Source: Petunia secreta (Eukaryota > Streptophyta > Magnoliopsida > Solanales > Solanaceae). Taken from it: a stretch of DNA of 64,000 bases. The stretch is from the NCBI GenBank assembly GCA_029990175.1, contig JARKIP010000065.1, forward strand, positions 5,398,501 through 5,462,500, in the 5' to 3' direction. Under the pieces are notes generated by a model. That model did no database searches. It had not been told where the DNA came from and worked only from the letters and a program-made list of their open reading frames with translations. The translations under genes and the position numbers were made by a program. This document shows, piece after piece, positions 22,768-34,300 of the stretch (the stretch's first letter is position 1; each line of letters begins with the position of its first letter).

Positions 22768-22915
22768 ATGCCAATATTGCAAGACAACCGACATCGCGAA
22801 ACACTCCGAAAGCGGTGTTCCAGCCGACTTGTCTTAAACTATCACTAAATGCCAATATTGCAAGACAACCGACATCGCGAAACACTCCGAAAGCGGTGTT
22901 CCAGCCGACTTGTCT
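22768..22915. repeat. 67-bp direct duplication, offset 81 bp
   Basis: 22768-22834 and 22849-22915 are identical by eye, starting ATGCCAATATTGCAAGACAA. They are separated by 14 bp and immediately precede the tandem array. Confidence 0.9.
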
Positions 22916-22944
22916 ATCGCTATCATCTACTTGAAAGAAACCTG

Positions 22945-23210
22945 CATATCCTATTTGTGGGTGGAAGGACCCGAGATATCCTATTTATGGGTGGAAGGAC
23001 CCAGATATCCTATTCGTGGGTGGAAGGACCCAAATATCCTATTTGTGGGTGGAAGTACCCAAATATCCTATTCGTGGGTGGAAGAACCCAAGATATCCTA
23101 TTTGTGGGTGGAAAGACCCGAGATATCCTATTTGTGGGTGGAAGGACCCAGATATCCTATTTGTGGGTGGAAGGACCCAGATATCCTATTTGTGGGTGGA
23201 TAAACCCTGT
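22945..23210. repeat. Tandem array, nine units of 29-30 bp
   Basis: The unit is ATATCCTATTTGTGGGTGGA plus AGGACCC(A/G)(A)G, with 1-4 substitutions between units. The last unit degenerates at 23200. Tandem arrays in the region before the 3' LTR are a known habit of Tat/Ogre-like elements. Confidence 0.92.
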
Positions 23211-23839
23211 ATCCTGCAAAATCCGAAATCGCCTGGCCTATGCTGGTGATGCGATAATCGATCAAAAGCTAAAATAGAGTTGCTCTGCATATGCGATAAT
23301 GCAAATATTCTTCGAGGAACTAATAGTTGCGAGTTCTTGTCGTTTTGCTGCTTGAGATTTCTGCATTCAAAGAAAAATTGTAAGTACTATAAAATTTCTG
23401 GGAAGTTGCGACACTTTGCATTGCTCCTTCCACCTTGATGCTGAACTTTGCGGTAAATGCAAAATTTGCCCCTGTTTAATCAAAGAACAAATGTTAGTTT
23501 TTGATCAAATAACGGTTGGCTTGTTTGAACACCTAATTTGGCTTCAAATCTGCATTTTGCTTGCATGGCGATCAAATGTATTGTTGTTGCGAAAAATCTG
23601 ACATTCTTGAAACTCTTCTCTTTGCACAAGATAAACCATCTATAACTGCTTTGGCTTGGGTTATTTGGGAAAGAATGAAATTTCATTGATTTTGGGACTA
23701 AGCCCAATAAGAGTAGCAAAACATAACGTAGTTCATTACAACTAGGATGAATAAAATTGCGACAGAGTAGTTAAAACATAAGATAGCTGGGCAATGAAAT
23801 GCAATTTCAAGCTGCAAAAATGCGGTCTTTTCAGTCTCC

Positions 23840-25159
23840 TTAGCTTGCAACCCGCTTCTTCTTTGAATGTCTTGAGGTTGATGCATCGCCTTTAACAAAA
23901 ATTGTGCCTGCGGGAGGAATGCTACAATAACCACTTAATGGATCTTCTTGCACTATTATTTTGCCATTATCAATCAAGCTTTGAATTTTGTATCTCAAGC
24001 CACTGCATTCTTCAGTATCATGACCTTGGATATTTGAATGATAAGCACAATACTTTGACGGATCAAAGTGTGGAGGCAAGTGCTTGGGAATTGTTCCTTT
24101 CCTTGGTTGCAAAAGTCCTTCAGCTTGCAATTTTTTAAATATGCTACTCACAGACTCTTCTAGAGGAGTGAATGTACGAGGTCTAAACCTCTTCGTGCTT
24201 TGATGACCAGATGGTGCCTGATAAGATCGATGCTGACGGCTTGAATTCTGCATATCATGATTGTAGTGCACTTGCGAAGGCTGGGAGTCTTGAGTATTTT
24301 CAGGTGCATCAGAACAATTGAAGATTGGCACCGTAGTATCATAGTCAATCGACCTCCCGGTTTGAAACTTTTCTTCCAAAATCTTTGCATACCGGATTAG
24401 ACTGGGAAAATCCTTTAAATTGGAAAAAAGTAGCTTTTCATAAAATAGGCCTTCCTGAAGGTCAATGAAAGTCGCTATCAGCTCATCTTCAGGCAATGGA
24501 GGATGCATCTTAGAAGCCTCTAGCCTCCATCTCACAGCAAACTCTGCAACAGACTCATGTGGCATCTTCTTGATTTTGCGCATATCAATTAGATAAGGAT
24601 CTCTTACTATGTTGAACTTGTATTGTTCCACAAAGTCTCGAGCCATGTCTTCCCATGTGTGCCATTTGGTGAAATCTTGCTTAGTATACCATGCAAGTGC
24701 CATTCCTGATAAACTCTGAATAAACAATCTCATACGCAAAGCTTCATCTTTGCCAATTCCAATTAGTCTGCTGCAATAATCTTTCAGATGTGCATAGGGG
24801 TCCCCTTTTCCATTGAAAATGTTAAATTTTGGTATGTTGTACCCACGTGGAAGCCCAATATTCGGATGAATGCACAAGTCTTCATAACATAAACTCTGAA
24901 TGTTCCTAGAGCGCAATTCTTTTCCTATGATCTTTCTCAAAATCTGTTCATCCACATTGTGAGGATAAGTTGTCTCAACTTCTTTCTTAGGCAACTCTGG
25001 TGAACGCACTATCAATTGATTTGATTGACTCTCCACAACAGGTATAGTGATAAATGGTGGCTGGTATAAAGTTGCAGCTGGCCAAGCATTTGGATTGGTA
25101 AGATAGTCTTGTGGGATTTGTGGATATATAGTATGTATAGGCATTTGGTAATTAGGCAT
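23840..25159 (-). CDS. gag: Second Gag of the gag-only element (Retrotrans_gag type)
   Basis: 439 codons. The Retrotrans_gag capsid region is complete, from about residue 110 to 265 (IPKFNIFNGKGDPYAHLKDY, MRLFIQSLSGMALAWYTKQD, FVEQYKFNIVRDPYLIDM, ESVAEFAVRWRLEASKM). Near residue 365 is a zinc-binding-like motif C-x2-H-x5-H-x4-C (CAYHSNIQGHDTEEC), followed by a basic tail (SRHSKKKRVAS). An N-terminal extension appears in another frame at 25152-25367, suggesting a frameshift just before this start. No protease or RT follows; the remaining 1.8 kb to the PPT is non-coding. The product presumably packages element RNA into particles supplied or completed by an autonomous partner. Confidence 0.85.
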   Translation of the reverse strand: MPNYQMPIHTIYPQIPQDYLTNPNAWPAATLYQPPFITIPVVESQSNQLIVRSPELPKKEVETTYPHNVDEQILRKIIGKELRSRNIQSLCYEDLCIHPNIGLPRGYNIPKFNIFNGKGDPYAHLKDYCSRLIGIGKDEALRMRLFIQSLSGMALAWYTKQDFTKWHTWEDMARDFVEQYKFNIVRDPYLIDMRKIKKMPHESVAEFAVRWRLEASKMHPPLPEDELIATFIDLQEGLFYEKLLFSNLKDFPSLIRYAKILEEKFQTGRSIDYDTTVPIFNCSDAPENTQDSQPSQVHYNHDMQNSSRQHRSYQAPSGHQSTKRFRPRTFTPLEESVSSIFKKLQAEGLLQPRKGTIPKHLPPHFDPSKYCAYHSNIQGHDTEECSGLRYKIQSLIDNGKIIVQEDPLSGYCSIPPAGTIFVKGDASTSRHSKKKRVAS

Positions 25160-25367
25160 TGTTAAGTAAGGTGGATTGGAGGTAAAGCTTGTATTGGCAA
25201 AGGTTTGCTAGTATTGACAAAGTTGACAATCTTATTCCTTTGGACCACATGTTCTTCAACATCCCATTCTGCGCTTGCAAGATACCCATACCAGAACTGG
25301 TTGGCCAAAGCTGCTTTGCCATGTTGTTTTGTCCTTGATGCAGATTCTCAGCCATTTCAATGTTCAA
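25152..25367 (-). pseudogene. Likely frameshifted N-terminus of the second gag
   Basis: A 71-codon frame starting MNIEMAENLHQGQ and ending where the second gag frame begins. Its hydrophilic Gln/Asn-rich content and its position immediately upstream suggest the original gag N-terminus, shifted by a small indel. The assignment rests on position and composition only. Confidence 0.45.
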
Positions 25368-25379
25368 TGCTAGCCAACC

Positions 25380-26291
25380 TTTAACAAATGAATTCTACAC
25401 ATTGAATCAAAAGCAAGTTAATACATAAAATGATAATGCATGCATAAAATTTCAAAAGTAAAATAGGCCATTAGGCCGAATGGATGGGACCAAAATCCCG
25501 ACTCAATCACATGAGTAAAATATTTAAGAGTTCGAAACTCAATGATCAACAAAATTTGATTTTTCAAGACGCGAATTGAGAAAAACAACTTTGAAAGTTT
25601 TTACTAAATTAGTATGCGTGCTAGACCATTTTGACACAAATTGCTAAAATGGTCGGCTTATTTTGAACATCAATGCTTTGCTCGACTATCGATTCTTCCT
25701 TGCAAAAATGACAGTCTGCACCAATCCTTGAAATTGCTCCTAATAACGACCAAACCAACGCAATGCCTTCAACTTGCTTTTTGCAAAATTCTGCCCCAGT
25801 TATGACTTCAACATTTCAACTTGCTTTGTAAAACTGCCCCAGTTATGACTTTCAACACTTCAAACGGTTTTGCAAAAGCTGCCCCAGTTGCAATCTCTCA
25901 CGTCTTCTACTTGCTTTGCAAAATTTGCCCCAATTTCTATCTTTAGGAGATTTAAAATTTAAATACTAAAGGGTCGAGCCCGATGGAGGAGCCTACGTAT
26001 CCCTCCTTGGGAATCAGACCGTGCGTAGTTCTGCTTACACAAAAGAGAATTTTCAAATGCTGGCGTAACTGAAACTCGATATGAGTTGCCTATGCTTCCC
26101 GCCTTGGGAAACCGGTTACAGTAGTTTGCTTACATAGAAATAAATTCAGACATTCATAATTTGATATTCTTTCTTCTTCTTTTTTTCAACAAAACTAACA
26201 AAAGAAAATTACAATAGTTACTTCTTAATAATGCAAATAAACCAACTTCTGCTTCTGCAACTCTACTGCTTTTCTGGAACTTGATAGGTGC
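25380..26291 (-). other. Spacer between the two gag genes
   Basis: No coding sequence recognised. It contains inverted-repeat copies at 25993-26028 and a weaker one near 26085-26128, and repeated CTGCCCCAGTTATGACTT-like segments (about 25795-25890, three imperfect copies). Confidence 0.6.
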
Positions 26292-27506
26292 CTAAATGCC
26301 CTTCTTCGAGAAAACTTCCTTTGCATATGGAAAGATTGCGACAAAAGGTTCGCCAGTGCCATTTGTAGGTAGAATTTTGACCTGGCCAGAGTTAATCAAA
26401 GTCTCAACTTTCTGCTTAAATAAGGTACATTCTTCAATAATATGCCCCTGCATCCCTGAATGGTAAGCACAAAATTTTCCCAAATTGTCAGGCTTATGAG
26501 ACCAATACGGCTTTGATTCTATAGGATGTACCAAATTGAATCCCTTGAGCCTCTCAAACAATCTTGTGTAAGATTCTGGGAGCCGTGTGTATGCGAAAGC
26601 AGATCTTTTGGCGCGGTTTGACTGGGAACTTGGATTGACAATTACTTGCGTGTGTGCACTAGGTTCCCCTACTATGGCTGGCAAAGGTTTTGACATGACA
26701 GATTTTCCTTTGTCTTTGGACTGTGCCTCAACCAATTCACACTTTCTCTTGTCAGAAATTATTGCAACTGGCTCTTCTTGAAGCTCTACAGATTTTCTTT
26801 TCAGTGGATTGCCCCTTGCAAAGGTTAGGTTCGGAAGTTCGTACTGCTTGACAAAGTTATGAGCTAAGTCATCCCATGTGAATCGCTTTCCAAGGTCTTG
26901 TAGTGCAAACCACGTTAAAGCCGGCCCCGCGAGCGTCTTAACAAATAACCTCAACTTGATTCCATTGCTTTTTCCAAATATTGCCACCCAATCAGTGAAT
27001 GCTTTCAAATGATCATGAGGATTTCCTATCCCATCATACACTGGTGGATCAACCACATCAAGAACATTCGCATTTTCTTTTTCTGCTTCACCTAAGCCTA
27101 CTTGAGATGTTAAAGCATTCTCATCTATCATTGTGACATTGCTCTCTTCAACCCTAGGAAGCCCTTCCCCGTTGCTTTTCTCATTGCTCATCTTTGAGAA
27201 GCCACCAAATTCCTTTTCCAACAGGAATGCATGCAAATTAGGGAACTGTTGAGCATCACACTCAAATGTTGGAGCTACTTGCATTGTAGGAGGTGCAACA
27301 GTATAGATAGGAGCAACAGGAGCGCTTGGTCCTAGACTTGGCGCATTACGCACTGGGTTGCGAGCATCCATGAGCGTGACAACCAATTCAGTAAGGCTAT
27401 CAAGTCTCTTCTCCAAACTTGCTACGGTTGCTTCAAGCTTGTTAACCTTGTCTTGGTGGGATCCATCATTTCCGGTCAAGTCAATCACAGCAATTTGACG
27501 AGCCAT
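26292..27506 (-). CDS. gag: First Gag of the gag-only element (shortened capsid domain)
   Basis: 404 codons, start MARQIAVIDLTGND. A coiled coil (KLEATVASLEKRLDSLTELV) lies near residues 23-45. The first half of a Retrotrans_gag domain follows (DPPVYDGIGNPHDHLKAFTD, LRLFVKTLAGPALTWFALQD, FTWDDLAHNFVKQYE, about residues 155-230). The second half is missing: the text passes directly to a Lys-rich linker. A terminal C-x2-H-x5-H-x4-C motif is kept (CAYHSGMQGHIIEEC, about 348-362). It shares this motif order with the second gag but is clearly diverged from it. The open frame argues that it is still under constraint or very young. Confidence 0.82.
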   Translation of the reverse strand: MARQIAVIDLTGNDGSHQDKVNKLEATVASLEKRLDSLTELVVTLMDARNPVRNAPSLGPSAPVAPIYTVAPPTMQVAPTFECDAQQFPNLHAFLLEKEFGGFSKMSNEKSNGEGLPRVEESNVTMIDENALTSQVGLGEAEKENANVLDVVDPPVYDGIGNPHDHLKAFTDWVAIFGKSNGIKLRLFVKTLAGPALTWFALQDLGKRFTWDDLAHNFVKQYELPNLTFARGNPLKRKSVELQEEPVAIISDKRKCELVEAQSKDKGKSVMSKPLPAIVGEPSAHTQVIVNPSSQSNRAKRSAFAYTRLPESYTRLFERLKGFNLVHPIESKPYWSHKPDNLGKFCAYHSGMQGHIIEECTLFKQKVETLINSGQVKILPTNGTGEPFVAIFPYAKEVFSKKGI

Positions 27507-29571
27507 AGGTCCTGATCTTGATGTTCAAATAATTAACCCTTTAGCAACGCATACCGAATTTAATAAATATTTATTAAAGATGAAACTGACGGGTCAACTT
27601 ATTCCAAAATGGATAAATTGAGACCGTACTGAAAAGACCCAAAATTTAGAGCAAGACACTCATTTTTTTAAAGCAAAACCAGATGCGAAAATACTTGTTT
27701 AACTCTGAAGTTATTTCAAAAGGAAAACATACTTGCGAATACTTTAAAATATGACGCTAAACAATATTGTGCAAAATGATAAGAATGGATTTAAGATAAA
27801 CAAAATAATATTTGAAAGCCGTTTTAAAATAATGGTATGCATGAATTCAGATGATAGATGAATGACTTCAAAAAGCGGTTAACTTTACAAAAGATAAGTT
27901 GAAGTAACATAACGTTAATCTTACCATACCGCCGAAATTCAATCATAACATAATTAGTGCCAACAAATTTCAAGCAAGCAACACATATTAGCAAGCAATC
28001 GCATGTTAGACAGATAATTTGACATGTGGCAAACACAAGTAATTGAGCGTAAATAAAATGCAAATGCGTCCTACCCTGTAAGGTGCCTCTTTGTGCCAGA
28101 GGTGGGCCTATGACGCGCAAACTAGTGGTAACGAAAAAAATAGTTCATGCCAGTTTTGAGCAATTCAGATTTAGAGTAAGTGATAAATAATAACAATAAT
28201 CGATAACAATCAGCTCTCCGCCTCGACATTGCAATTCCATTATCCCAACTAACTTCCAAAAAGCTGGTATCAACTCGAAATTTAACACAGCTCCTGCTCT
28301 CTACAACATCTGCACCAAATTTCTAAACCCAAATGCCTAAAACCCGAAACAAACCTCTATACCTTTTGCAAACATCAACGCTCCTCCAAGCACAACTCCC
28401 AATTATCTCACAACACCCGGGGTGAGATTTCCAACTGCCTTCACAATACCAGACTGCAAATCATGAAAGGCGCCAATTGGCCTTTCAAAATAAAACCTCA
28501 CTGGTCCTCGGCTATAGTCAAGCCTCTCAGCTTCCTAGGTTTTGCAAGGCTCACAGACCTTGTTCGTAGGGGTCCTCACTGCTCCTCGGCTTTAATCAAG
28601 CCTCTCAGTTTTCTAGGTAGCCATGACCGCACTGGTCTTCAAGGAGGGACCCCATCGGTCGTTTATAGACATAGGGGCTTCACTCTCCTAGTATGCGACA
28701 AGCATACTTCGTTCCATAAGAATTTGCAGCTGGTTAGTCAACCCGGGCCTGCACACATGCAAAGCCATTCACGGGAGGGACCGCACTGATCTTTTAAAGA
28801 CACTAGGGGCTTCGCCTCTTAGATCTCACTACACCATACCATCTCCAAAACACAAACCAACCAAACCTGCCGAACTTTCCCCCGGACTGCAATTTTGTCT
28901 ATGATCTCAATTCTGCTAAATTCTTCCATTTTTTACCTAAAGCCAACATAGACGACAAAATTCCAAATCTGATTTTGCTCAAAACATGGTTAGGACTGAG
29001 GATTCGTTATCACACATCACATAATATGCATTGTCGTTGGGTTTCAATAACCCGTCAACAAAAAGGGCGGTTTCTTAATTCCTGGAAACGGTACCAAGGA
29101 CCGGGTCCAGACTAAGGTGTAAATGCATGCATGCTCCTAAAAGCTCCGTCTAAGAGTGGGTTAACGGTTGAGGCTGATTCGACCTATGCGGGATAAACCT
29201 GACCTCACAACGCAGTAGAACTGGCCATGACAAAACCAGGCAATCTCAATATCCCGAACTAACTTTTGGTGACACGAAAGAAGTTTCAAAGAGTGAGGTA
29301 AGGGCAATGCCCTTCCTGCATAACTACCCGTCAAGCGGGTGCCCCCTGATGAAATCGAGGAGGTGAAAGAGAATTGACAGGCTCCATGAGGGAGGAAATA
29401 TGAACGGAATGCAGACTATGCACAAATAAAAACATGCTTCAATACATTCATTTCCAACAATTAATTATATGCATGCAAACAAACAAAGAGTTAAGCTACA
29501 CATGCATACAATCAACACATATATAAAGCAAGCAAATTCGTGAAAATCTTTTGGTTAGAACCATTTGCGTA
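27507..29571 (-). other. Leader of the gag-only element
   Basis: About 2 kb between PBS and first gag with no supported gene. Around 28480-28810 there are imperfect repeats (CACTGGTCCTCGGC...CAAGCCTCTCAG; GGGACC...CATAGGGGCTTC). Long leaders of this kind are usual in Ogre/Tat elements and may hold the packaging signal; that role is inferred. Confidence 0.6.
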
Positions 29572-29589
29572 TCCCCAGCGGAGTCGCCA
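29572..29589 (-). other. Primer binding site, tRNA-Arg type
   Basis: The minus strand reads TGGCGACTCCGCTGGGGA three bases inside the 5' LTR. This 18-mer is the PBS known from Ogre-type elements, complementary to a plant tRNA-Arg 3' end. Confidence 0.9.
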
Positions 29590-29592
29590 CGC

Positions 29593-32500
29593 TGTTGAAC
29601 CCGAAAAAAAATTACCCTTTCTTGGAGAAAAGATAAGTTTCGGGTATATTTCAACAAAATGGGACTCCAAAGGATTTTCTTTTGAAGTCGCCACCTAATT
29701 TAAGGATTATTAGGAACCTAAGTTAACTAATGAGTGCAATTTATTCTTTATTTAAAGGAAATTAAATTAAAATCAGAGATTCTTAGGTAAGTGGTTCTGT
29801 TATTTCCGAAAGAAGGTCCCTTGCGGGAGCACTTTCGAAAATCCGCTAAATGCGGTTAATCCGGCGGTTTTCACGAATTTGTTAAAGATAATAAGCATAT
29901 AAAGCTAATTTTATATACGGATAATATGAATAATATAAATAAAATAAGATTTTAATTATGCCGATGTTTAGATAAATAAATGACCTAATTTAAGATTAAT
30001 TAAATGGATAATGAAATATGATCAATTTGATTAATTAATAGAATAAATAAAGGTTAAATGAAGTTAGATGATTAAATAAAACACACTAAATAAATAATTG
30101 GATAGTAATAAAGAGTTAATTAATTGATTGAATAAATAGATAAATAAATAAACAAATGAATAACTTAAATAAATAAATGAATACTTATCAATTTTAATTA
30201 AATAAAAGAGTAAATGAATAATAATTAATTGATTAAATAAATAAATAAATAAATAAATAATTGATTATATAAATGATTAATTGAAATTAAATAAATTAGA
30301 TTAAGTAAATAAATAAATAAAGAATTAAAATTTAATTATTTTTAACTAAATAAATAAATTAGATTAGATAAATAAATAATTAAATACCATAAATAAATAA
30401 TTCAAATGCAAATTATGACGAACGATACGATTTTAATTGGATTGGATTTGCACTCATTAATTGACAAATGATTCTAAACATCCATAAATTAATTGGTGAT
30501 TCGCAAAGAAATGATACAAAGCATTCATATAAAAAATAATTTAAGTGATTTACAATAGTTATTCGCAATTCAAGTATCATTTCTATCCTACCGGGCTACT
30601 AATCCGGTCTATGGGGAAATCCTATACAGCATGCATTTTCTAAGGGAGCGGGGAAGGATGGAGTTTAGAAGATAAAACCCGGAAGCGCAAACTCATCACT
30701 GAGCCTTGGACTTTGTGATTTTCATTTATTCATTTCTTTTTGTTTTACATTTTCGGGGATATCAAGTCCCGAAAATGCGGAGCGATTCAAGTAACTTCCC
30801 AAATGCAAGTCGTTCCCCATTTGCGAGTTTAGCAACTCGAACTCGTCCCAAGAGGGTGTTCATGTCAAGAAAAAGAAAATAAGAGATAAGGATTAAGAAA
30901 TCCGGTCACTTAAACATTCACATTCATGTATGAAAGTTACAAAGCTAGCCGACAATAAAATTTGTAGTAAATATAGCGAACTTCAAAACACATAAACTTA
31001 ACATACATAGCCATGATACTAGATCACGATCAAATTATGGCATCAAGACAAGCAATTTTCTTAATTAATACTTAGCATATATCTAATCGCAACCGTGATC
31101 TCAAGATGAAACTCATGTCACTAAACAAAAATTACCTAACTCTGGCCATAAACATCATTTTAATTTACAAATAGACTTCTAACAGAGAAAGCATGATAAA
31201 CAAACTTAACCAAACAGAAAATGGAAAACCCGTAGCCTGACATGACTTAAAACTCAAAATATCTTAAGACACAAAATTATATCTTCATTCCTTAGCTAGA
31301 GACAATTGAGCAGATGGAGAGTACTTTTGACGAGAGGATTAGTAGGTTCCACACCACATACAACAAAATATAAAGAACAAATCTTGCTCGACCACTTCTT
31401 ATCCACTTTTAGCTAATTAAATTAATTGCACTCTTTTAAAAATCAGACTTCACAAGCCAAACACCAAGGTCAAACCAATTTACAATAGATCTTCCTACAT
31501 GAATAATGGATCAGAGAGGTACAAAGACCAACGAATTCGAAGACTTAAGATGCTTAGAGACTCAGTATATCCTTCTACATGCGAATAATTTTAACAGCCT
31601 TAGAGTAATCCAGAGAACCAACCAACTGATAAAGATTACAACAGAATCAAAGATCCATCTTAGGATTTTAAAACCAGATTTTAACCAACATCTACTCAAG
31701 GAAAACCTGGAACAGATGACTTGCTAAAAAAGAAACAGACAGAGATATGTTATTCACATAGCATTTTCCTAATGAATAACCAGGTTTAAACACTTTCTTT
31801 TTAGGCAAATTCATTAAACTTAAAGAAGAACATATGCAGCTAATATCACATCTCAGAGATATCAAAAGGAACAGGACTGAATAAGAGAAGCTTAAGTCAT
31901 AACAATACCAGAATTGAAGCTACAGAGGTATGAGGCTATTACTTTACACATTTAGGAGAGTGGAATGGGAAGATATAATAAGGTTGCACCTGAACAAAAC
32001 TTGACATCCCAAATGGAAATAAACCAACAAACACCCCACATTTCTTCATCCTTACCAAAGCACCCAATACCAACCTGCTACTTCTAAAAAACCAGAGAAA
32101 GACCAGAGATAAATAAAGGCTGGACCTGAACTTTACCACCCTAAAACTAGACAGGGCCTCTCATTAACTCACCAGGCTCTCATCAAACAGGTGAGAACTC
32201 AAACCACTTCCTTCATCCAAATGCTAAACTAAGGATTCACAGACAAGGAATCTTTACAATTTTAGGGGACTAATACATTGGGGCTCAGACCTTAGACTAG
32301 ATTAGCTTATACATTCACATACAACTTGAAACAACCCCTGCTTGCCTTTTCCTAACAAGAATTACTTGCTTCCAATTCAATAGACAAAAGGCACTACAAA
32401 CAGCCCCCTTACACCCCTCCTGAATCTGCAAGCCCATACAGCCCTAAAACAGAGCTCTAATCCACCTGGCAAACTACATGCACCACACCACCCTCACTCT

Positions 32501-34295
32501 ACAGCTTCCTGAAACACTCAAGAAACTGAGGCTGCCTGCTGCATCTATATATTAGCTAAAACACCCTAATACACACCTGAGAACAAACTGAACAGATGAT
32601 ACTCCTGGACTTCATACAACCAGACTATCTGCAGCCCCTGAAACAGCCATCAGGACACCCTGACTCCCTCTTCTCCTCTCCAAACAAACTATGAACAGAC
32701 TTCCTTCATTCTTGCTATTATACCTCACCAAAGCAGATCTCTTTACACTATCTCAACCTGAGATAATACACCCACTGCACTCTTCTCAACAGCCAAACCA
32801 CCAGAACATCTATCTACACCACCTGCCTCACTTCAAATCCCCTCACACATTCTCAGCTTTCAGAAATAAACTCCACACCCCCTATGAACCAAACAGCCCT
32901 TCACCAAGCTACCTGAACCTACAAACCTATGCTACTACAGAAACAGCCTCCACATAACTTTAAACCCAGCCATAGACTCGACTAAATCAGATTGACTACA
33001 GAGGACATTATTTTTTACTTCATACAGAAGCACGCATATGAGAATAGAAACAAGTAATTATGATTCAAACTCTTAATGATTATTCCTCTATTTAGTAGCA
33101 AAAGCAATAAAGTTTCAACCTTTAACAACGTTCAGACTTTCGAGCACTATAACGACATTTGACAGAACACAGTCATCGACTAATACTATAACAACTCGAT
33201 TTCTAAGACAATACACAATTAATCGACGAACAGATTAAACAAACAACATACAAAAAATACCATAGTTAAGAGGATTACCTCTTGCGATGCAGTGAACAAA
33301 GGCGAGGATTCGAAGAAAGCGACTCGAAACAAGTGCGACGAGTGAGGTCGTCGACTCGGACAAGGTCGACGACTAGAAAGGAGAAATGACGACACAAAGT
33401 CGAAAGCGACGCTCGACTCCAAAACAGAAAAAAAAACTAATATGCTATGTGTATCTCCTCCTTTAAACTGAGAGAAAAATGTAATGTATAGAAAATGCTG
33501 CCGTTTTTTCTCTTGTCCAAGTCCCGGAAAAACTAGAACCCCTTAAATAATGAGTAAAAGATGCTTTTATACCTGTGCAACTAGGGTTTTCGAGCGAGCT
33601 ATTTTGAATTTCAAATTTTGGTTAAAATGGACATTCTCTCTGTAGGATAAGGGAGAAAATAGTCCAACCCCACAAAGATCGTACAGTTTCCCTCTTATCC
33701 TCAAAGATTTTGCCCGTTTGAAACCAAATCGACGCTCCAGATTTGATCCGCGAAAAATGAAGGCACCCGATCGATACAGCTATATCCTAGTACGGGAAGA
33801 TGATGTGGAGGAACGTGGGGGACCATTCGTACGAGATTTGGACTGATTCGTGACTAGGAGGGAAGGGAATTTGAGATCGCGGGTTGAATTCTTAAGGAAA
33901 TGGGTCGAAGTTTTGGGGGAGACGGGTAAGAGGTGAGAAACGGGTTTCTGATCAAGGTGAAGGGGATATGCGTGTGTGTAGTGTAAGGTGTTATAGGTAT
34001 ATATCTATTTGCGGAAATAAGCTAGATTGAAGGTGTAAAAAGCAATTTTAGCCCTCCTCTGAAAATAGACTAGGAAATTAAAGGGATTGCGTGGTAGGAC
34101 AGAAATTAGGATAGGCCTTGTAATTTTAGTCTTTCTTTTGAAATTAATTAATTTACTTTAACCAAATTTAATTAATTAATTTTAATTTAATTAATTTTAA
34201 TCAACTAATTTTAATTTAAATTTTATTTTAATAATTGATTCTCATTTAAATAATTAGTCGTTAATTAAATCTCGGGACGAAATTGGGTGTCAACA
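29593..34295 (-). repeat. 5' LTR of the gag-only element
   Basis: 4,703 bp, uninterrupted, TGTTGAACCC...GGGTGTCAACA on the plus strand. It includes the AT-rich (TAAA)n region (about 29930-30400) and an AATTAATTTTAA-rich end. It is near-identical to 9685-22027 once the gypsy insertion is removed, so it serves as the reference for the pre-insertion site. Confidence 0.95.
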
Positions 34296-34300
34296 ATACC

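Larger units (their letters stand above)
22046..23839 (-). other. Non-coding tail of the gag-only element, with repeats
   Basis: No supported coding sequence. It contains an inverted-repeat motif (22175-22214), a 67-bp duplication (22768-22915) and a tandem array (22945-23210). Open frames across the array exist because 29-30-bp units stay open in several frames; they are not genes. Confidence 0.7.
9685..34295 (-). mobile_element. Tat/Ogre-like non-autonomous LTR element (gag-only) with 4.7-kb LTRs
   Basis: Flanked by ATACC copies (9680-9684 and 34296-34300). On the minus strand: 5' LTR (34295-29593), tRNA-Arg-type PBS, about 2-kb leader, first gag, second gag, about 1.8-kb tail, PPT, and 3' LTR (22027-9685, itself split by a gypsy element). 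Internal length is 7,565 bp. No protease, RT, RNase H or integrase motif is visible in any frame, so it must rely on an autonomous relative. The architecture matches what has been called TR-GAG elements. The PBS and PPT type point to the Ogre/Tat lineage. The LTR copies differ at roughly 30 positions in 4.69 kb. Confidence 0.9.

Noticed and set aside
22945..23210. CRISPR-like array of regular repeats
   Set aside because: The units are contiguous tandem repeats without unique spacers, and the context is a plant retroelement.
22849..23277. Three overlapping open frames rich in YPICGWKDP/ILFVGGRTQ repeats
   Set aside because: They are translations of the 29-30-bp tandem array in different frames; not genes.
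24085..24105. Possible GGAMCWGKTCC site in the second gag of the gag-only element (GGAATTGTTCC)
   Set aside because: It departs from the consensus at the fifth base and stands alone, so it is not counted.
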